This document shows, piece by piece, positions 20,053 to 28,800 of a stretch of DNA of 64,000 bases. The DNA is from Cohnella faecalis (lineage in GTDB: Bacteria > Bacillota > Bacilli > Paenibacillales > Paenibacillaceae): contig NZ_QXJM01000040.1 in NCBI RefSeq assembly GCF_003570905.1, forward strand, positions 783,529-847,528, read 5' to 3'. The notes below the pieces were generated by a model. The model was not told where the DNA came from. It saw only the letters and a list, made by a program, of their open reading frames with translations, and made no database searches. How positions within the stretch are numbered: the first letter of the stretch is position 1; the number at the start of each line of letters is the position of its first letter. The position numbers were made by a program, and so were the translations under genes.

Positions 20053-22401
20053 ATGAAAAGAAAATTATCAGGTTTGGCGTTGGCGGTACTTGTGGGCTTT
20101 AATGCAGCCGCGTGCTATCCGAATACCGCAGCAGCAAAGACGTCCGCGGACTTTACCGACCTGAAGGATCTGGACGCAGCGACGAAAGCCAAGTTCGACG
20201 CCCTGATCAGCGCGGGCGTCTTCGACGGCGTCAGCGATACGAAGTTCGGGCTTAAAGACGAGATGAACCGCGCCCAGTTCGCGAAGGTGGCTGCGTTGAT
20301 AACGGGTATAGAAGTTAATAAGGATCTGAAGACGTCCAGCTTCAGCGACGTCCAAGCGGATGATGCCGCCAACGGCTACGCATTGCCCTACATCGAAGCG
20401 CTCAAAACTGCAGGCATCACGGCGGGCTATGGCGAAGGGACGTATAATCCGGCAGGCAAAGTCACCAAAGAACAATTGGCCGCTTTTTTGGTTCGGGTGT
20501 TAGGCAAGGATGCGGACGCCAAAGCGATGACGGGCGACGACACGACGGTATCCAATTGGGCGCAGGGATACGTCGCCGCGGCATTGGAGCTTAAATTGTT
20601 GGACAACGGCGCGGACGGAAAGTTCGGCGGTAAAGCCAACGCAACGCGAGATCTGCTTCTTACGGGCGCATACGAAGCCAAGCAACAGTACGTTCCTCCC
20701 GGGAAAGTGTCGGTTGCGGGAGCGACGCAAGTAGGCGTGAGGAAAATCAGCGTGAGCTTCAATAAAGCCGTCGACTCCTCGCAGATCACCCTTTCCGTCA
20801 AGAAAGGGGGCAGCGCTGCCGGCGGTGCGAACGTTGCGTGGGCTGCGGATTATAGAAGCGCGACGCTGACCTTTAACGAAGATTTGAAAGAGGAACAAAT
20901 AGAAATCGCAGTGACGGGCTTCGATCCCTCGGTTTGGGAAAGAACTTCCGCTACCGTAACCGCGACGCCCGAAAAAATCGTGAAAATCGAGTTTACGTCC
21001 GCCGGCGACACGATTGCCCGCGCGCGCGCGGTCGCAATTCCGTTTAAGGCGACGAATCAATTCGGCGAAACTCCTCAGGATTCGACGAAATTCAAATTCT
21101 CGGTAAGCTCCGGCGTCTCCGCCACGATCGCTTCAAACACTATGGCTGTTGAAGTGAATACGCTGTCTAAGGAGACGGGAGATCGAATTTCCGTCTCCGT
21201 GACGGAACAAGTTAGCGGAGTTCAAGTCACCAGAGTGTATACGGTTGGTGCTGCTTCGGAAGAACCTCCGGTCATCATCAGTACGCCAAGCGCGGTCGCG
21301 AAGCCGACGGCGGATGTCGCGAGCGGCGCCGTTGCGATCGGAACGAGCGTAACTCTAAGCGCGGCGTCGGGAGCAACGATTTACTACACGACGGACGGCA
21401 GCACGCCGAGCGCTTCGGGTGGCACGGAATACAACGAGCCGATCCCCGTCACGCATGCGATGACGATCAAAGCAATCGCGGTAAAAAGCGGCATGACGAA
21501 CAGCGGCGTATTGACCTTGAGCTATACGATTCTCTCGCAAACGGAAACGCCGACGGCGAATGTCGCGAGCGGCGCCGTTGCGATCGGAACGAGCGTAACT
21601 CTAAGCGCGGCGTCGGGAGCAACGATTTACTACACGACGGACGGCAGCACGCCGAGCGCTTCGGGCGGCACGGAATACAACGAGCCGATCCCCGTCACGC
21701 ATGCGATGACGATCAAAGCAATCGCGGTAAAAAGCGGCATGACGAACAGCAACGTATTGACCTTGAGCTATACGATTCTCTTGCAGGCGGCAATGCCGAC
21801 GGCCGATGTCGCGAGCGGAGAGATCGGTTACGGAACGTATGTCCATTTGAGCGCGGCATCGGGAGCGACGATTCGTTATACGTTAAACGGAAGCACGCCG
21901 ACGGATGAAATCATGGACATGAATAGCTTTACGTATAATGAAGGTTCGCCGATCTACGTCGTGAACAATATGACGCTCAAAGCCGTCGCCTTCCAAGCCG
22001 GCGTGGCAGCCAGCGAAGTGTTAACGTTGAATTATACGATCAATCCCAACGCGCAGCCGATCGCCGTAACCGGTCTGACCTATATCGGCGAATCGGAGGA
22101 GAAAAGCCTTCTGAAGGTGACGTTCAGCAAGGCCGTGGCTTCGACCTCGGCGGCAGAGAGCGCCAACTACGAGGTCTGGCAAGGAATGGGCATATCCATG
22201 ATGCCGGTATCCGTGATTTCCGCGACCCGGGGCGGTGTCGGCCATGAGAACGAAGTTACGCTGGAAGTCGACAGCTTGACGGGCTTAGGACCGGGTACAC
22301 CAATTCGCGTCGTAGTGTCCAGCGTCCAATCCGCCGACGATTCGAGCGACACGATTCAAAACGGTAATCATACTAGCGAATTCTATTGGTCGTACGATTG
22401 A
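20053..22401 (+). CDS. SLH-domain surface protein with repeated chitobiase-C-type domains
   Basis: A 782-aa secreted protein. The ATG at 20053 follows GAAGGGA and begins a signal peptide ending near AAAKTSA. Three SLH-like segments (about residues 33-215) would anchor it to the cell wall, although the third is weakly conserved. A SwmB-like/Ig-like region follows. Then come three repeats of about 82 aa resembling the chitobiase/beta-hexosaminidase C-terminal domain (core IYYTTDGSTPSASGGTEYN), the first two almost identical at DNA level. A final Ig-like domain has the segment LLKVTFSKAVASTSAAESA. No catalytic domain is visible, so it is probably a structural or binding protein of the S-layer. 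It follows the STAND-BTAD regulator gene by 70 bp. Confidence 0.85.
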   Translation: MKRKLSGLALAVLVGFNAAACYPNTAAAKTSADFTDLKDLDAATKAKFDALISAGVFDGVSDTKFGLKDEMNRAQFAKVAALITGIEVNKDLKTSSFSDVQADDAANGYALPYIEALKTAGITAGYGEGTYNPAGKVTKEQLAAFLVRVLGKDADAKAMTGDDTTVSNWAQGYVAAALELKLLDNGADGKFGGKANATRDLLLTGAYEAKQQYVPPGKVSVAGATQVGVRKISVSFNKAVDSSQITLSVKKGGSAAGGANVAWAADYRSATLTFNEDLKEEQIEIAVTGFDPSVWERTSATVTATPEKIVKIEFTSAGDTIARARAVAIPFKATNQFGETPQDSTKFKFSVSSGVSATIASNTMAVEVNTLSKETGDRISVSVTEQVSGVQVTRVYTVGAASEEPPVIISTPSAVAKPTADVASGAVAIGTSVTLSAASGATIYYTTDGSTPSASGGTEYNEPIPVTHAMTIKAIAVKSGMTNSGVLTLSYTILSQTETPTANVASGAVAIGTSVTLSAASGATIYYTTDGSTPSASGGTEYNEPIPVTHAMTIKAIAVKSGMTNSNVLTLSYTILLQAAMPTADVASGEIGYGTYVHLSAASGATIRYTLNGSTPTDEIMDMNSFTYNEGSPIYVVNNMTLKAVAFQAGVAASEVLTLNYTINPNAQPIAVTGLTYIGESEEKSLLKVTFSKAVASTSAAESANYEVWQGMGISMMPVSVISATRGGVGHENEVTLEVDSLTGLGPGTPIRVVVSSVQSADDSSDTIQNGNHTSEFYWSYD
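21303..22035 (+). repeat. 246-bp tandem coding repeat, 3 units
   Basis: Units start at 21303, 21549 and 21795, each 246 bp (82 codons). Units 1 and 2 are nearly identical at nucleotide level while unit 3 has diverged, showing a recent in-frame duplication within the SLH protein gene. Confidence 0.85.
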
Positions 22402-22483
22402 TTGTAAATCATCGAAGGGGCTGTCCCAGAGGTAAGTTTTGGCTCACTTTGTGGGTAGCCCGCTCGTTAAAGAGGGAAAAACA

Positions 22484-22620
22484 CCTAAAAAAGGCGGTGC
22501 AAGGGAGGGTATCCCTGCACCGCCTTTGCTCGTTTTTGGTCCATTGCCGCTTTCTTCAACAAATCATGAGCAAGCGCAAGCCATCCAACTCGTACCACTG
22601 TTGCGCGCTCGACCGCACTC
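22484..22620 (-). pseudogene. Insertion-sequence transposase C-terminal relic
   Basis: On the minus strand a short open stretch reads GWLALAHDLLKKAAMDQKRA and then ends at a stop at 22484-22486. This resembles the C-terminus of IS transposases, in which a conserved GL/GW-ALAHNL-type helix precedes the stop. Upstream coding is lost within about 30 residues. The nearby GGGGCTGTCCCA sequence (about 22418-22429) resembles an IS end. No full element or matching terminal repeat is visible, so this is a remnant at most. Confidence 0.4.
22490..22527 (+). terminator. Hairpin downstream of the SLH protein gene
   Basis: An 11-bp stem (22490-22500 with 22517-22527) is extended by an inner AGGGA/TCCCT pairing. 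It can end transcription of the SLH gene and coincides with the end of the transposase relic, so it may have come from the element. Confidence 0.6.
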
Positions 22621-22712
22621 CCCGCCGACCGTTAAGGTGAACCGTACCCTAAGTGACGGAGGACGCGAGATACCGACAGGCCGTACACGTTCTACACAAT
22701 AAAGTCTCCCTA

Positions 22713-22741
22713 TTGTCAAATCGATGCAATGGGTCTATAAT
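22713..22741 (+). promoter_or_regulatory. Sigma-A promoter of the lacI/maltodextrin operon
   Basis: TTGTCA (22713-22718) and TATAAT (22736-22741) are separated by 17 bp, a near-consensus housekeeping promoter. The predicted transcription start falls inside the adjacent palindromic operator. Confidence 0.75.
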
Positions 22742-22742
22742 C

Positions 22743-22764
22743 AAATTGCAACCGGTTGCAATTT
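22743..22764. promoter_or_regulatory. Perfect 22-bp palindromic LacI-family operator
   Basis: The sequence is perfectly self-complementary about a central CCGG, with half-site AAATTGCAACC. A central CG inside an inverted repeat (TTGCAACCGGTTGCAA) is typical of LacI/GalR family operators. It begins one base after the -10 box and covers the expected start site, so binding should block transcription of the LacI gene and its followers. Confidence 0.8.
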
Positions 22765-22784
22765 TGTTTTGAAGGAGTCGGAGA

Positions 22785-23762
22785 ATGACTAAATTAACGA
22801 TTCAGCAAATTGCTGATATCGCGGGGGTGAACAAAGCGACCGTATCCCGCGTTCTGAATGGGAACATGAATGTCTCTCAGAAAACACAGGAAAAAGTCGA
22901 AAAAGTCATTCGGGAGCACAATTACGTGCCCAATACTATTGCCAGAGGTCTTGCGTTCAATAAGACGTTCACCATGGGTTTCTGTCACGACTACACGGAT
23001 AAACGGGCATTCGCGAACCCCTTTTTCTACAAGATGCTGCAAGGGATCGAGAATGTAGTCTACCGTAACGATTATTTGTTCCTAATGATGAGTCATCCAA
23101 CCGGCCAGCAGAAAAAGTCGATGTTCGAGCGCATGGTCAGCGAGCAGCGAGTCGACGGCATCATCCTGCCGAGCACGCTGCTGAACGATTCGAGCTTTCA
23201 ATTGCTGACTGCAAACCGGATGCCCTTCGTTGTATTGGGCGAAAAGGAGTTCGCGCACCGCAACGTCCATTGGGTCGATGTCGATAATGTCCAGGCGGCA
23301 GAATCGCTGACGGAGCGATTGATCGGGCTGGGCCATCGCAGAATCTGGATCTTCGCAGACCGGGCAAGCATCGAAAGGGACAAGTTCATCCAGGATCGGA
23401 TCGCCGGCTACAGCAATGTGATGGCTGGACACGGACTCCCTTCATTCGTAGTATCCAGGCTTGAAAGTTTGCTAACGAAGGAAAGCGGTATCAACGACAA
23501 TTCTTTGCTCCCCGACGCCGTAATCTGTTGCACGCACGATCAGCTTTTTTCCATTCTCGACGAAGAGAAGAAGGAAGGCTCGCCGGCCGAATTCGAACTG
23601 GCCACATTTGACGACAACCCGTTGTTTCAATATCTCAGCAAAACCGTCCATTACATCTCGATCGATCTGGAGCAGATGGGCGAGCAAGCCGCAACGCTTT
23701 TATTTAAGAAAATCAATCAAGAAGAGGACATACCGGATATGATCCGGATACCGACTTCCTAA
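22785..23762 (+). CDS. LacI-family transcriptional repressor of maltodextrin genes
   Basis: A 325-aa repressor. The N-terminal helix-turn-helix is typical (TIQQIADIAGVNKATVSRVL), followed by a hinge with the conserved YVPNTIARGL and a periplasmic-binding-protein-like effector domain. The ATG follows AAGGAG by 7 nt. The gene lies just downstream of a perfect palindromic operator placed on its own promoter, which indicates autoregulation. The 36-bp gap to the GH13 gene and the continuing binding-protein/permease genes suggest one operon under the same control. By neighbourhood the inducer is likely maltose or a maltodextrin. Confidence 0.9.
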   Translation: MTKLTIQQIADIAGVNKATVSRVLNGNMNVSQKTQEKVEKVIREHNYVPNTIARGLAFNKTFTMGFCHDYTDKRAFANPFFYKMLQGIENVVYRNDYLFLMMSHPTGQQKKSMFERMVSEQRVDGIILPSTLLNDSSFQLLTANRMPFVVLGEKEFAHRNVHWVDVDNVQAAESLTERLIGLGHRRIWIFADRASIERDKFIQDRIAGYSNVMAGHGLPSFVVSRLESLLTKESGINDNSLLPDAVICCTHDQLFSILDEEKKEGSPAEFELATFDDNPLFQYLSKTVHYISIDLEQMGEQAATLLFKKINQEEDIPDMIRIPTS

Positions 23763-23798
23763 CGGTATTCCTTGAGATTAAACCGAAGGACAGATGAT

Positions 23799-25538
23799 AT
23801 GATATCGAATTTTTATCACGACCCCGCGTTGGATACCCGCTTAAGCTCCAGCAAGGAGCTGGACATTCGTCTTAAATTGCCCAAAGAGGCGACGCAGGCG
23901 GAGCTTTGGATCTGGAACAAAGTGAAGTGGGAACAGCTTGGCATCGAACAAATTCCTCTAACCCGTTGGGCGGAAACAGAGGAGCTGGCGTATTATCGGA
24001 CTGTCTGGATGAGTATGGAACCTCGCGTTCGATACCTTCAGTATACATTCAAGTTCCAGCTAGGGGGTCGAATACAGTGGCTGAATGCCGACGGCTTGCA
24101 TGATACGCCGGAACGGCCGGTCAAAGGGGCTTTCGAATTTCCTTATGGAGGTGATCGAGACGCGGTTCATGTTCCCGACTGGATAAAGGATCGAGTGTGG
24201 TATCAAATTTTCCCCGAACGGTTTTGTAACGGAGATCGCGAGAACGATCCTGTGGATACGGTGCCATGGGGGACGCCCCCTACACGAGACAACACCATGG
24301 GCGGGGATCTGCAAGGCATCATCGATAAGCTGGACTACTTGAGTCAGCTTGGGATTAATGCGATCTATTTGAACCCGATTTTCAAGGCGAAATCGAACCA
24401 CAAGTACGACACGCTGGATTACTTCGCGATCGATCCGCAGTTCGGCTCAATTGAGGATCTTAGGCGCTTGACCGAGCTTTGCCATCGACGCGGGATAAGG
24501 GTCGTGCTGGATTTGGTCATCAACCATTGCGGGTATGACCATCCCTATTTTCAAGACGTGGTTCAGAACGGGGAGAAGTCGCCTTACCGAGACTGGTTCT
24601 ACGTACACGAGTATCCGGTTGCTCTGAGCGACTCGAAGTACGATTCGGTTTGGTATTACCAATGGATGCCCAAAATAAAAACATCGAACCCCCAAGTGAA
24701 GCAATACGTCTTTGACATCGTTTCCTTTTGGCAGAAAGAAACGGGCATAGACGGATGGAGGGTCGATGTCGCTGATGAGGTGGAGCTCAGTTTCTTGCGG
24801 GAACTGAACTCCCATGTGAAGCAAATCAATCACAACGCTATTATTATTGCAGAAATCTGGCACGATGCCAAGAGCTTGATCATGTCGGGCGGCGTAGACA
24901 GCGCGATGAACTACGACATGCGTTCGATCATGTTCGATTACGTGCTGGATCAGTCCATTACGATTGAGCAGTTTCATGCACGCTTAACGCGTTATGCCCA
25001 TCGGTATGCCGCGGCGGAGCTGAACCAAATGTACAATTTGCTCGGAAGCCACGATACTGAGCGCATTATGACTCGCAGCGGCGACAGGGTGGATCATCTT
25101 TTGCTTCTGATTGCCATGCAGTATATGCTGCCCGGCAATCCGGCTCTGTACTATGGGGACGAGCTAGGTTTTGTCGGCGAGAACGATCCCGGTTGCCGCG
25201 CCTGCATGAAATGGGATGACCGCTATGAGTATCAGCCTCTGTGGGTCTATCTGCGCAACTGGAATCGCATGAAAACGTCAAACGCCGCTTTGCAAAAAGG
25301 ACGGTTGGAGCTGCAATTGGCGGCTTCCGAGAATTTGTATGCGATCAAGCGGATTGATGGCGAGCGGCAGGCTGTTGCCGTGTTCAATTTCTCGAATGAA
25401 GCGAAAGAGCTTTCACTGATCGGGACCGTATTCGGCCTAAGCATCGAACAATTTCAAAAGGCAAGCTTCCCCTATCAAATCCCGGAAGATCGAATTGCGG
25501 CAGGACACTTTGTGCTGCTCCTAAACGATCCCTTATAA
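23799..25538 (+). CDS. GH13 alpha-glucosidase/cyclomaltodextrinase-like enzyme
   Basis: A 579-aa alpha-amylase-family enzyme. The ATG at 23799 is preferred over the TTG at 23772 because GAAGGA lies 8 nt upstream. An N-terminal beta-domain of about 120 aa precedes the TIM barrel. The four family motifs are present: VVLDLVINH (236-243 region), GWRVDVADE with nucleophile D323, IIAEIW with acid/base E352, and GSHDTER with D419. There is no signal peptide, so it should act in the cytoplasm on imported maltodextrins or cyclodextrins, as neopullulanase/cyclomaltodextrinase (GH13_20) members do. It sits between the LacI repressor and the binding protein of the same operon. The exact substrate cannot be settled from the sequence. 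Confidence 0.88.
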   Translation: MISNFYHDPALDTRLSSSKELDIRLKLPKEATQAELWIWNKVKWEQLGIEQIPLTRWAETEELAYYRTVWMSMEPRVRYLQYTFKFQLGGRIQWLNADGLHDTPERPVKGAFEFPYGGDRDAVHVPDWIKDRVWYQIFPERFCNGDRENDPVDTVPWGTPPTRDNTMGGDLQGIIDKLDYLSQLGINAIYLNPIFKAKSNHKYDTLDYFAIDPQFGSIEDLRRLTELCHRRGIRVVLDLVINHCGYDHPYFQDVVQNGEKSPYRDWFYVHEYPVALSDSKYDSVWYYQWMPKIKTSNPQVKQYVFDIVSFWQKETGIDGWRVDVADEVELSFLRELNSHVKQINHNAIIIAEIWHDAKSLIMSGGVDSAMNYDMRSIMFDYVLDQSITIEQFHARLTRYAHRYAAAELNQMYNLLGSHDTERIMTRSGDRVDHLLLLIAMQYMLPGNPALYYGDELGFVGENDPGCRACMKWDDRYEYQPLWVYLRNWNRMKTSNAALQKGRLELQLAASENLYAIKRIDGERQAVAVFNFSNEAKELSLIGTVFGLSIEQFQKASFPYQIPEDRIAAGHFVLLLNDPL

Positions 25539-25550
25539 GGAGAATGTACC

Positions 25551-26843
25551 ATGAGCGCTAATTCAAAATGGAAACCATTTGCTTTATTGGTTGCTTCAAT
25601 GATGATCGCATCTTTAGTAGGCTGTGGCAATAATTCGGATGCAACATCAACGCCATCCGCTTCGTCAAGCGCACCCGCCAAAGAAGTGAAGTTGACGTTC
25701 TGGCACAACTACAGCACGGCTTCTCCGGAAGAAAAGACGCTGACCGAGACGCTGATTCCGAAATTCGAAGCCGATCACCCCGGTATCAAAGTGAAAGCGG
25801 TTGCGTTTCCTTGGGACGAGCTTCACAAGAAAATTCAAATCGGCGGCAATGCGGGCGAGCTCCCGGACGTATCGCGTCTGGACATTATCTGGGTACCGGA
25901 ATTCCAAAAGTCCGATTTGCTCGTTCCGCTCGATGAGCAATTCCAGGATTTCAACGACGTATCGAAACAATATTTGACCGGACCGCTGTCCACCGCCAAA
26001 GTGGGAGATCATTACTACGGGCTTCCGCTCAATACGAATACGAAGGTTCTGTTTTGGAACAAGGACCTGTTCGAGAAAAGCGGCCTGAGCGCTGCGCCGG
26101 CCACGACGGACGAATTTTTCGCGAATCTGGACAAGCTGAAAGCATCCAACGCCAAAGGATGGGGCTTCGGCGAGCCTGCGCTGCAAGGCTGGAACATGCT
26201 GCCTTGGCTGTGGAGCAATGGCGCTGACGTTCTGTCGCCGAACTTCGATACAGCTCAAGGTTATATCAACTCGTCTGCATCCATCGACATTATTACCAAA
26301 TACCGCGACGCTTTCAAGAAAGGTCTCTGGTCCGGCTTCAAGCAAGGCGATATTCCGGTAACGGAAGGCCACGCGAACGGCACTTATGCCATGATGGCGG
26401 AAGGTCCGTGGGCTTTCGCGCAGTTCCAATCGCAGTTCCCGAACTTTAAAGCGATGTCCGCGCAGTTCCCGGCAGGCTCGACAGGCTCCGTTCAGGTGCT
26501 TGGCGGCGAAGATATCGGCGTGTTCAAAGGCGATCATCAGCAAGAAGCTTGGGAGTTCGCCAAGTTCATGACGTCGGAAGAAGTGCAAGTAGAGATGGGG
26601 AAAGTCGGCCAAATTCCCGTCAACTTGAAAGCTCTCGACAACGCGGACATTAAGAAGATCGAATATTTTGCACCGTTCCTGGAGCAATTAAAGACGGCAA
26701 AAGCACGTCCGCCGATTCCGCAATGGCCGCAAATCGATACGATTCTAAGCGACACCATGAACGCCATCTTCCTGACCGATCGCGACGTGAAAACTCAACT
26801 CGACGCAGCGGCGGATAAAATCGATGCTCTCTTAAAACAATAA
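25551..26843 (+). CDS. Maltose/maltodextrin-type ABC binding lipoprotein
   Basis: A 430-aa solute-binding protein. The signal peptide ends in lipobox SLVG-C with lipidated Cys25. After a Ser/Ala-rich linker, the binding domain opens VKLTFWHNYS and later contains VTEGHANGTYAMMAEGPWAF, a segment typical of the MalE/cluster B family. The ATG follows AAGGAGAA and the gene starts only 12 bp after the GH13 stop. Together with the two following permeases it forms a CUT1 importer, and the adjacent GH13 enzyme points to maltodextrins. Confidence 0.9.
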   Translation: MSANSKWKPFALLVASMMIASLVGCGNNSDATSTPSASSSAPAKEVKLTFWHNYSTASPEEKTLTETLIPKFEADHPGIKVKAVAFPWDELHKKIQIGGNAGELPDVSRLDIIWVPEFQKSDLLVPLDEQFQDFNDVSKQYLTGPLSTAKVGDHYYGLPLNTNTKVLFWNKDLFEKSGLSAAPATTDEFFANLDKLKASNAKGWGFGEPALQGWNMLPWLWSNGADVLSPNFDTAQGYINSSASIDIITKYRDAFKKGLWSGFKQGDIPVTEGHANGTYAMMAEGPWAFAQFQSQFPNFKAMSAQFPAGSTGSVQVLGGEDIGVFKGDHQQEAWEFAKFMTSEEVQVEMGKVGQIPVNLKALDNADIKKIEYFAPFLEQLKTAKARPPIPQWPQIDTILSDTMNAIFLTDRDVKTQLDAAADKIDALLKQ

Positions 26844-26855
26844 TCATTTCATTCG

Positions 26856-26888
26856 CAGAGTACCTTGCCTTAAGGTTGAGGTACTCTG
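26856..26888 (+). other. Intercistronic hairpin between binding protein and permease
   Basis: A perfect 10-bp stem (26856-26865 with 26879-26888) around a 13-nt loop lies in the 64-bp gap between the binding-protein and first permease genes. There is no long T run, so partial termination or mRNA 3'-end protection is more likely than full termination. Confidence 0.6.
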
Positions 26889-26907
26889 TCCTATCATAGG
26901 AGGGCCT

Positions 26908-27777
26908 ATGGGACGGCTTAACAAACGGGACGGATATTACTTTGTCTTGCCTGGATTTTTATTCTTCTCCTTATTTCTGGTGTACCCGCTCTGTCGCAAT
27001 TTCTTTTACAGCTTTTATGATTTCAAGCTTTCGAATCTGAGCGCCAAGCATTTCGTCGGATTCGACAATTATAGTCGCGTTTTTCACGATCCCGTGTTTG
27101 GGGTTTCCTTGAAAAACATCTTGATCTACGGCGTTATTTCCGTGCCGGGACAGATGCTTCTCGGCTTTGCCGTCGCGTTCGCGCTGAATAACTCTTCGGC
27201 TGTAACAAAGATATTTCGAACGTTATACTTTTTGCCGGTAATTACTTCCTGGGTCGTCGCTTCGCTTGTGTTTAAGTTCATCTTTATCGATCAAGGCTTG
27301 CTGAACTACGTCATCAGCGATGTGTTCCATTGGACGAATGCTCCGATCAGTTGGTTAAGCGAACCCAAGAAAGCGATCGGGGTGCTCAGCCTGCTGGGCA
27401 TATGGAAAGGCGTTGGCTGGACGATGGTTATGTACTTGGCCGCTCTGCAAAACGTACCGAAGGAGCTCTATGAGTCTGCGGAGCTGGATGGCTGCAACGT
27501 CTGGAAAAAAATCATCCACATCACGCTCCCCTCGATTCAAAAAACGACGCTTTTCGTTCAGATTATGCTCATTATCGGGGCCTTCAACGTATTTACTTCG
27601 GTATTCTTAATCACGAAGGGCGGACCTATTCATCAGACGGAAGTTATGCTCAGTTGGATGTACCAAAAAGCGTTTTCCGACTACGATCTGGGTTATGCCT
27701 CGGCACTCTCTTATATGTTTGCGGTTATTATTGCGATGTTTACCTGGATTCAATTCAAAGTTAGCAATCGAGAATAG
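26908..27777 (+). CDS. ABC maltodextrin permease, MalF-like
   Basis: A 289-aa, six-helix permease whose ATG follows AGGAGG. The EAA loop reads ESAELDGCNVWKKIIHITLP. It is shorter than enterobacterial MalF, as is usual for Gram-positive bacteria, where the large periplasmic loop is missing. Its partner starts 14 bp after its end. No ATPase gene follows. Confidence 0.92.
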   Translation: MGRLNKRDGYYFVLPGFLFFSLFLVYPLCRNFFYSFYDFKLSNLSAKHFVGFDNYSRVFHDPVFGVSLKNILIYGVISVPGQMLLGFAVAFALNNSSAVTKIFRTLYFLPVITSWVVASLVFKFIFIDQGLLNYVISDVFHWTNAPISWLSEPKKAIGVLSLLGIWKGVGWTMVMYLAALQNVPKELYESAELDGCNVWKKIIHITLPSIQKTTLFVQIMLIIGAFNVFTSVFLITKGGPIHQTEVMLSWMYQKAFSDYDLGYASALSYMFAVIIAMFTWIQFKVSNRE

Positions 27778-27791
27778 AAGGGGGAGGGGAT

Positions 27792-28616
27792 GTGTCGAAG
27801 TTGAACAAGCTGCTGCTTTTTATTTTGCTGTTGGCAGGAGCTGTCGTCTCCGTTTATCCTTTGTTTTTCATGCTGATGACCGCTTTGCAGCCGGCGACGT
27901 TTCTGTTCGAATACCCGCCTAAGCTGATTCCGTCACATATGACCTTAAGCAACTTCGTCCAAGCATGGACGAGTCAGAACTTCTCTGTCTATTTGGGGAA
28001 TAGCGTGTTTGTCACGATGATGAGCTTTATTGTGATCTTTTTTCTTTCGTCCATGATGGCGTTCGCTTATTCGCGATACCGATTTGCATTCAAGGGAGCC
28101 AGCTTCGCGATCCTGATGGGAACGCTTGTCATTCCAAGCTTGACGCTGATCATTCCTCAGTTTCTGCTAATCAATCAGTTGAGGCTGTTCGATTCCTACT
28201 GGGGACTCGTTACGGTTTACGCGGCAAGCGGAATCCCGTTTACGACCTTTATGCTAAAAGGGTTTTTCGATTCCATTTCGAGGGACATAGACGAATCCGT
28301 TGCGATCGACGGCGGAAGCTCGTTTCGGCTATTTATATCCGTCATATTGCCGCTGTCCAAGCCCGCGTTCGTGCCGGTCACGATCTTTAACGCTTTGACC
28401 ATTTGGGAGGAGTTCCCTTGGGCGCTGACGATCATCAATAATCCGTTGAAGCGCACGCTTCCGATCGCGTTAGCCAACTTCCAGGGGCAGTATACTACCC
28501 AATGGGGCGTTGTTTTTGCAGGGGCGTTCATTGCGGTTATACCCGTAATCCTATTGTTCCTAATTATGCAAAGATACTTTATTTCCGGCATTACGGCGGG
28601 GGCTGTAAAAGGATAA
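27792..28616 (+). CDS. ABC maltodextrin permease, MalG-like
   Basis: A 274-aa, six-helix permease starting with GTG at 27792 after GGGGGAGGGG. The EAA loop is DESVAIDGGSSFRLFISVIL, and the protein ends ISGITAGAVKG, the standard MalG-type tail. It is the last gene of the LacI-GH13-binding protein-permease operon and is followed 11 bp later by a terminator. Confidence 0.92.
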   Translation: MSKLNKLLLFILLLAGAVVSVYPLFFMLMTALQPATFLFEYPPKLIPSHMTLSNFVQAWTSQNFSVYLGNSVFVTMMSFIVIFFLSSMMAFAYSRYRFAFKGASFAILMGTLVIPSLTLIIPQFLLINQLRLFDSYWGLVTVYAASGIPFTTFMLKGFFDSISRDIDESVAIDGGSSFRLFISVILPLSKPAFVPVTIFNALTIWEEFPWALTIINNPLKRTLPIALANFQGQYTTQWGVVFAGAFIAVIPVILLFLIMQRYFISGITAGAVKG

Positions 28617-28627
28617 AAGGGAACAAG

Positions 28628-28661
28628 AAAGCCAGCTTCTTTTAGAGAAGCTGGCTTTTTT
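28628..28661 (+). terminator. Terminator of the maltodextrin operon
   Basis: A 13-bp stem (AAAGCCAGCTTCT with AGAAGCTGGCTTT) around a 5-nt loop is followed by T residues. It lies immediately after the second permease. Confidence 0.85.
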
Positions 28662-28747
28662 GTTCTTCTGTCAGCAGCGGGCGCAGACTGTACTAGTTGA
28701 CGGGTGTTCCCACCTGCTTGATTCACCTTCGCTACGCCGCACTCCAC

Positions 28748-28780
28748 GCCGAATGTATGGGATCTCGTCCTACTGATGCG
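28748..28780 (+). repeat. 33-bp direct repeat, left flank of the minisatellite
   Basis: A 33-bp sequence starting GCCGAATGTATGGGATC recurs identically at 29203-29235. The two copies bracket the 51-bp tandem repeat, and the right copy abuts the last unit directly. This suggests the array grew inside, or was flanked by, a duplicated segment. Confidence 0.85.
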
Positions 28781-28800
28781 AGCACGCTCACACTTTTGGA

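Noticed and set aside
25665..26687. 340-codon minus-strand frame opposite the maltodextrin-binding protein
   Set aside because: Antisense to a lipoprotein with a clear lipobox and family motifs; no start site or domain of its own.
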